Assembly (NCBI RefSeq): GCF_009766085.1 | Contig: NZ_LMUF01000052.1 | Span: 87,172 to 151,171, forward strand | Origin: Burkholderia sp. S171 | Lineage (GTDB): Bacteria > Pseudomonadota > Gammaproteobacteria > Burkholderiales > Burkholderiaceae | Direction of reading: 5' to 3' | DNA length: 64,000 nt | Part shown: in pieces, positions 59,805-64,000 of the stretch | Layout of the letters: each line of letters opens with the position of its first letter | Numbering within the stretch: position 1 is the first letter of the stretch | Made by a program: the position numbers and the translations under genes | The notes under the pieces: model-generated | The model's input: the letters and a program-made list of their open reading frames with translations, nothing else | Databases searched by the model: none | What the model was told of the DNA's origin: nothing

Positions 59805-60938
59805 ATGACTACTTCAGTTGCAATCATCGGGGCGGGGCTGGGCGGACTGACACTTGCCCGAGTCCTTCACGTTCACGGCATCGCCGCGACAATCTACGAA
59901 GCGGAAGCCTCGGCGAATGCGCGAACGCAGGGGGGCATGCTCGATATCCATGAAAACAACGGGCAGCTCGCACTCAAGGCGGCAGATCTCTTCGATAAAT
60001 TCATCGAAATCATCCACGCCGGCGGGCAGGCAACGCGGGTTCTCGACAAAAACGGCCATGTCCTGTTTGAAGATGCCGACGATGGCACGGGCGGTCGACC
60101 CGAGGTACCTCGAGGAGAACTTCGCCGGATTTTGCTTGACTCACTTCCTGCCGGCACGGTCCGCTGGGGACACAAAGTCACAGCGGTATCTCCGCTTGGC
60201 GACGGACGGCATAGGTTGACCTTTGCTGACGGCTCAACGGTGACAACCGGCCTGCTCGTGGGTGCCGACGGCGCCTGGTCAAGAGTGCGTCCCCTTCTTT
60301 CTGATGCGACGCCGGCATATGTGGGCACGTCGTTCATCGAGACATATCTATTCGACAGCGACACCCGTCACAAGGCGAGCGCGGAAGCGGTGGGTGCTGG
60401 CGCGCTGTTTGCGCCAGCACCGGGAAAAGGCATCTTCGCGCACCGTGAGCCCGATGGCGTGCTGCACACGTATGTGCAGTTGAACAAGCCAAAGGACTGG
60501 ATTGACGGCATCGACTTCTCTGATCCGGTAGCGGTCAAAGCGCAGGTTGCCAAGGAGTTCGACGGTTGGGCGCCGGCGCTGACAGCGCTTATCACCGACG
60601 GCGAGACGGACCCTGTGCCTCGCGCTATTCATGCGCTCCCGGTCGATCACCGATGGCCTCGCGTACCCGGAGTGACTCTGCTCGGCGACGCAGCGCACTT
60701 GATGATCCCGTCCGGCGAAGGGGCCAATCTCGCCATGTTCGACGGCGCCGAACTCGGCAAGGCCATCGCCGCTCATCCTGATGACGTTGAAGCTGCGCTT
60801 ATCGCGTATGAAAAGGACCTCTTCCCCCGCAGCGCATCCGAAGCAGCGGAGGCGGAAGGCGTACTTAAGGTGTGTCTCGGACCCGACGCGCCCCAGAGCC
60901 TGGTTGATTTCTTCGCCAATAATCAACCCGCAAATTAA
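59805..60938 (+). CDS. FAD-dependent monooxygenase, TetX-like
   Basis: Flavoprotein hydroxylase of 377 residues, the length of TetX. The Rossmann GxGxxG is AIIGAGLGGLTLARVL near residue 5, followed by RTQGGMLDIHENNGQLALKA, which parallels the TetX segment after its dinucleotide motif. The second FAD motif is LLGDAAHLMIPSGEGANLAM. ATG 59805 has AGGG/AGG upstream; the frame extends back through the operator region. Whether it inactivates tetracyclines cannot be told; many relatives hydroxylate other aromatics. It is divergent from a TetR regulator. Confidence 0.9.
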   Translation: MTTSVAIIGAGLGGLTLARVLHVHGIAATIYEAEASANARTQGGMLDIHENNGQLALKAADLFDKFIEIIHAGGQATRVLDKNGHVLFEDADDGTGGRPEVPRGELRRILLDSLPAGTVRWGHKVTAVSPLGDGRHRLTFADGSTVTTGLLVGADGAWSRVRPLLSDATPAYVGTSFIETYLFDSDTRHKASAEAVGAGALFAPAPGKGIFAHREPDGVLHTYVQLNKPKDWIDGIDFSDPVAVKAQVAKEFDGWAPALTALITDGETDPVPRAIHALPVDHRWPRVPGVTLLGDAAHLMIPSGEGANLAMFDGAELGKAIAAHPDDVEAALIAYEKDLFPRSASEAAEAEGVLKVCLGPDAPQSLVDFFANNQPAN

Positions 60939-61075
60939 CCGGTCAGGTCAACCGGGGTTTAGACCATTCAGCCGCGACGCTAGACGCTTCCCCGTCCGGT
61001 CACCGTGAACGTTTCGTTTTGCGAAGCATTTGTCGGCGGCTGGCCGGTGTTTGCCGGCGATGGTGGTCCACTTCT

Positions 61076-62905
61076 TCACACAGAGTCGACACGATCGCGC
61101 ACAACGCCGCTCTGCCCCATCTGCCCTTGATGCTCGCCGAATTGCAGGGCAGCAAGCTGCGCATAAAGCGGCGAGCTCAGAAGAAGCTCGGCGTGACGGC
61201 CTTGCGCCACAATGCGGCCTTGTTCCATTACGACTATGCGGTCCGCTTGCTGCACGGTAGCCAAGCGATGCGCGATGACCAGCGTGGTGCGGTTCTGCGC
61301 GGCATTGTCGAGTGCCTTTTGCACCAGCCGTTCGCTTGCTGCATCGAGCGCGCTGGTGGCCTCGTCCAGCAGCAGGATCGGCGGATCCTTCAGGATCGCA
61401 CGGGCAATCGCTATACGCTGGCGCTGTCCGCCGGAGAGTCGCACACCGCGCTCGCCCAGGAACGTGTCGTAACCTTGCGGCAACTCTTCGATAAAGCCAG
61501 CCGCCGCGGCCATCTCGGCGGCCCGCTGCACTTGTGCGAGCGTGGCATCGGGCGCGCCATAACGGATGTTGTCGAGCACGCTGCCAGAAAAGATCACCGA
61601 CTCCTGCAGCACGACCCCGATTTCCCTGCGCAACTCGACGAGCGGCACTTGCCGCGTGGGAACGCCGTTGATCAGGATGGCGCCGGCCTGGGGATCGTAG
61701 AAACGCAGCAGCAGTTGGAACAGCGTGGTCTTGCCGGCGCCGGACGGTCCAACCAACGCGACATGCTCACCCGAGCGGACATCGAGTGAAAGGCTGGAAA
61801 GCGCAGCGACACCAGGACGTGACGGATACGAGAACGTGACGTTATCGAAGCGGATGCCCTCTCCGCGCGTCGGTAGCGTCACGGTCGTCTCAGCCTCCAC
61901 GACTGGCGAGCGTGCAGACAGCAGTTGCAGCAGCCGCTCGGTGGCACCGGCGGCCCGCTGCAGATCGCCCCACACTTCGGCGACGGCTCCCACCGCGCCG
62001 GCCGTGAACACCGCATAGAGGATGAACTGGGACAACTGGCCGGCAGTCATGCGTCCGGCCAGCACTGCCTGCGCCCCGAGCCAAAGCACGAACACGATGG
62101 CACTGAACACCAGCACGATCACCACCGCGGTCAACCAGGCGCGCGCCCGAATGCGCTTGAGCGCCGTCTCAAAGGCCAACTCTACCGCGCCGCCAAACCG
62201 CCGCGCTTCAAAGGGCTCTTGCGTGTACGACTGCACGGTCGGCATCGCATTGAGCACCTCGCCCGCCACCGCGCTCGCGTTCGCTACCTTGTCCTGGCTC
62301 GCACGCGAAAGCTTCCGTACGCGCCGGCCAAAGATAACGATCGGCGCGACCACCACAACCAGCGTCGCGATAATGTAGGCCGACAGTACCGGACTGGTCA
62401 CCGCGAGCATCGCCACGCCGCCGGTCAGCAAGAAGAAGTTGCGCAATCCCAACGACAAACTGGTGCCCACCACCGTCTGGATCAATGTGGTGTCGGCGGT
62501 AAGCCGCGACAGCACTTCTCCCGTCTGCGTGGTCTCGAAGAACTGCGGACTCATCTCCAGCACGTGGTCATAGACTGCACGCCGCAGGTCAGCTGTGACC
62601 CGCTCGCCCAGCCAGGATACGAGATAGAAGCGCAGCGCCGTAGCGCCGGCCAGTACCAGCGAAACAAAGAACAGTGCGAGGAAATATCGATCGATATGTG
62701 CCCGATCGCCACCCGCGAAGCCGCGGTCGATCAGGTATTTGAACGCCACCGGCAACGCCAGTGTTGCGCCCGCCGATGTGACCAGCGCCAGGAACGCAAG
62801 CGCCCATCGTCCGGCATAAGGACGCAGGAAAGGAAACAGGGCAAACAGGGGACCGATAGCCGGCGAAGGCTGTGAAGACGGTGAAGACGGGACAGCGTCT
62901 GGCAT
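61076..62905 (-). CDS. ABC exporter with fused membrane and ATPase domains (MsbA/LmrA-like)
   Basis: Half-transporter of 609 residues. A six-span ABC-transporter type 1 membrane domain fills about residues 20-330. The ATPase has Walker A GPSGAGKTT, Q-loop VVLQESVIFSG, signature LSGGQRQRIAIARAIL and Walker B LLLDEATSALD with the H-loop in IAHRLATV. It works as a homodimer in the inner membrane; relatives move lipids or drugs. Isolated gene; substrate unknown. Confidence 0.93.
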   Translation of the reverse strand: MPDAVPSSPSSQPSPAIGPLFALFPFLRPYAGRWALAFLALVTSAGATLALPVAFKYLIDRGFAGGDRAHIDRYFLALFFVSLVLAGATALRFYLVSWLGERVTADLRRAVYDHVLEMSPQFFETTQTGEVLSRLTADTTLIQTVVGTSLSLGLRNFFLLTGGVAMLAVTSPVLSAYIIATLVVVVAPIVIFGRRVRKLSRASQDKVANASAVAGEVLNAMPTVQSYTQEPFEARRFGGAVELAFETALKRIRARAWLTAVVIVLVFSAIVFVLWLGAQAVLAGRMTAGQLSQFILYAVFTAGAVGAVAEVWGDLQRAAGATERLLQLLSARSPVVEAETTVTLPTRGEGIRFDNVTFSYPSRPGVAALSSLSLDVRSGEHVALVGPSGAGKTTLFQLLLRFYDPQAGAILINGVPTRQVPLVELRREIGVVLQESVIFSGSVLDNIRYGAPDATLAQVQRAAEMAAAAGFIEELPQGYDTFLGERGVRLSGGQRQRIAIARAILKDPPILLLDEATSALDAASERLVQKALDNAAQNRTTLVIAHRLATVQQADRIVVMEQGRIVAQGRHAELLLSSPLYAQLAALQFGEHQGQMGQSGVVRDRVDSV

Positions 62906-63145
62906 CAGAATTCCAAGTGGATCGAAGGTTCCCTCGATTGTGCCAGTGCTGCAGATTCGAAGACGGACTACGTCAAAGTGTGGCGCTGATCCATGAGTGG
63001 TTGCGCGTTCCTTACGTATGGTCTCGGACTGCGCGCCTATTCTATTTCGCCGGCGCTAGATAGTAAAAAACCGCTAGCTCTGTGCTTGCCGCGACTGCCC
63101 TTCTGTATCAAGATCGAGTCGACTCATCAGGAACACGCCATTCTC

Positions 63146-63337
63146 ATGACAGACAATCCCGATCCCGACAAACTGAAAGGCCCCGGTGGCCTGACCTTAC
63201 GCCAGATCCATGAACAGATTCAAAAGAGCGTCGAGCGCGACCGCGAAGAGCACGCAACGCGTAACGCCGTCACTGCGCCGAAAAGCAGGTGGCAGCGTTG
63301 GGTGCGCTACGTTTGGGGCCGCAGCGGCCGTCGCTAG
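63146..63337 (+). CDS. small conserved hypothetical protein
   Basis: A 63-residue charged protein beginning MTDNPDPDKLKGPGGLTLRQ, with an amphipathic helical middle (IHEQIQKSVERDREEH) and a basic, tryptophan-containing C-terminus (RWQRWVRYVWGRSGRR). No signal or full membrane span. ATG 63146 is preferred because codons upstream look non-coding. Function unknown. Confidence 0.6.
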   Translation: MTDNPDPDKLKGPGGLTLRQIHEQIQKSVERDREEHATRNAVTAPKSRWQRWVRYVWGRSGRR

Positions 63338-63468
63338 CGGTGGCTCACCAGAGACGCCTTAACGACGCCGATTCGGAAACCGGCGCGACGATCAAACTCG
63401 ACCAGCCGCAGCGTTGAGCGCCCGACGGGCCACAACGATTCCGCGCCGGGCGCAATCACCCATCCAGC

Positions 63469-64000
63469 TCAGCGCATGCCGCCACTCGCAACAACGTGTT
63501 CTCCCGTCAGCCAGCGCGAGTCGTCCGACGCAAGAAACACGGCTATCGCCGCGATGTCGTCCGGCTGACCCAGTCGGCCAAGCGGAGTCTGCGCGAGCGC
63601 CCACGCATCAAGATCGGACCCGATAATCCCTGCGCTTTGCGTACCTTCCGTCACCACCACGCCCGGATTAATCGAATTCACGCGAATTTTTCGCGGCCCG
63701 AGTTCGCGCGCGAGCACGCCGGTAATTGCATCGACTGCGCCTTTCGTGCCGCTATAAACGGCACTTGCCGGCGGCGTAATGCTGCTGACGACCGAACTGA
63801 CATTGATGATGCTACCGCCCTCGCCCAGATGACCCACGGCGGCCTGCGTGGTAAGCAGCACGCCTAGCACGTTGGTATTGAACTGTTTGTGGAAGTGTTC
63901 TTCAGTAATCTCTTCGATGGGCGAGAATTCGTAGACGCCCGAATTGTTGACCAGGATGTCCAGGCGTCCGAACGTTTCGATGGCCGCGTTGACAATGCCT
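63469..64000 (-). CDS. short-chain dehydrogenase/reductase, 5' part beyond window
   Basis: SDR-family oxidoreductase; the last 176 codons are visible, ending at 63469. Seen are LDILVNNSGVYEFSP (NNxG motif), the catalytic Ser in INVSSVVSSI, Tyr and Lys in AVYSGTKGAV, and the NPGVV loop. The C-terminal GRLGQPDDIAAIAVFLASDD and GEHVVASGG are typical of classical SDRs of the FabG/glucose-dehydrogenase type. The NAD(P)-binding start lies beyond 64000. Substrate unknown. Confidence 0.92.
   Translation of the reverse strand, partial: GIVNAAIETFGRLDILVNNSGVYEFSPIEEITEEHFHKQFNTNVLGVLLTTQAAVGHLGEGGSIINVSSVVSSITPPASAVYSGTKGAVDAITGVLARELGPRKIRVNSINPGVVVTEGTQSAGIIGSDLDAWALAQTPLGRLGQPDDIAAIAVFLASDDSRWLTGEHVVASGGMR

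Noticed and set aside
61925..62875. 316-codon plus-strand open frame opposite the MsbA-like exporter
   Set aside because: It lies antisense to the conserved membrane domain; the product is Arg/His/Gln-rich and featureless.
1..64000. Insertion sequences, transposases, integrases or tRNA-linked attachment sites
   Set aside because: No transposase or integrase motifs, no paired terminal repeats with target duplications and no tRNA gene were found, so the broken genes cannot be tied to a specific mobile element.

Overview
The window looks like a chromosomal segment of a Burkholderiaceae bacterium, most likely Paraburkholderia, Caballeronia or Burkholderia. The basis is the high GC content with GC-ending codons, the density of LysR and GntR regulators beside catabolic and ABC-transport operons, and several families typical of that group (DUF2917, HPP, NodT-type outer-membrane factors). 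This is inferred from gene content; there is no rRNA marker. I found no rRNA, tRNA, CRISPR array or intact insertion sequence.

Layout. 0-4.1 kb: a minus-strand operon for a polar amino-acid or guanidino-compound importer (binding protein, two permeases) ending in an agmatinase-like ureohydrolase, with a divergent LysR regulator. 4.3-12.2 kb: a GntR regulator and a Dpp/Opp-type ABC importer followed by an amidase and a small cupin. 12.2-13.1 kb: a deletion scar joining the 3' halves of a GntR regulator and a mannitol/fructuronate dehydrogenase. 13-26.9 kb: small units (EamA exporter, LysR, GST, DUF2917 gene with an attenuator-like leader, LysR plus dicarboxylate symporter plus fused double racemase, HAD hydrolase plus class II aldolase, HPP protein, NAD-dependent formate dehydrogenase, M24 peptidase). 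27-31.5 kb: a dead ureohydrolase remnant and a complete polyamine-type ABC importer. 31.5-33.6 kb: a zone of broken genes.

33.6-43.3 kb is the most distinctive block, all on the minus strand: a GntR/UTRA regulator, MtnK-type kinase, MtnA-type isomerase and FucA-like aldolase (the enzyme set of the dihydroxyacetone-phosphate shunt for methylthioribose or 5-deoxyribose), then a ribose-type ABC importer and DhaK/DhaL kinase subunits. Together they read as import, phosphorylation, isomerisation and aldol cleavage of a pentose-like sugar, with a DhaK of a non-canonical type at the end.

43.4-51.6 kb: a phosphonoacetate hydrolase with its OPA-like transporter and LysR regulator, an Lrp regulator, a branched-chain amino-acid binding protein, YciH, and about 1.9 kb of mostly gene debris. 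51.6-53.7 kb: a lipoprotein resembling GH54 alpha-L-arabinofuranosidases. 53.8-58.9 kb: an EmrAB/NodT tripartite efflux operon with a divergent TetR and a palindromic operator. 59-61 kb: a TetR/TetX-like flavin monooxygenase pair with two tandem operators. 61-64 kb: an MsbA-like ABC exporter, a small protein and a short-chain dehydrogenase cut by the window end.
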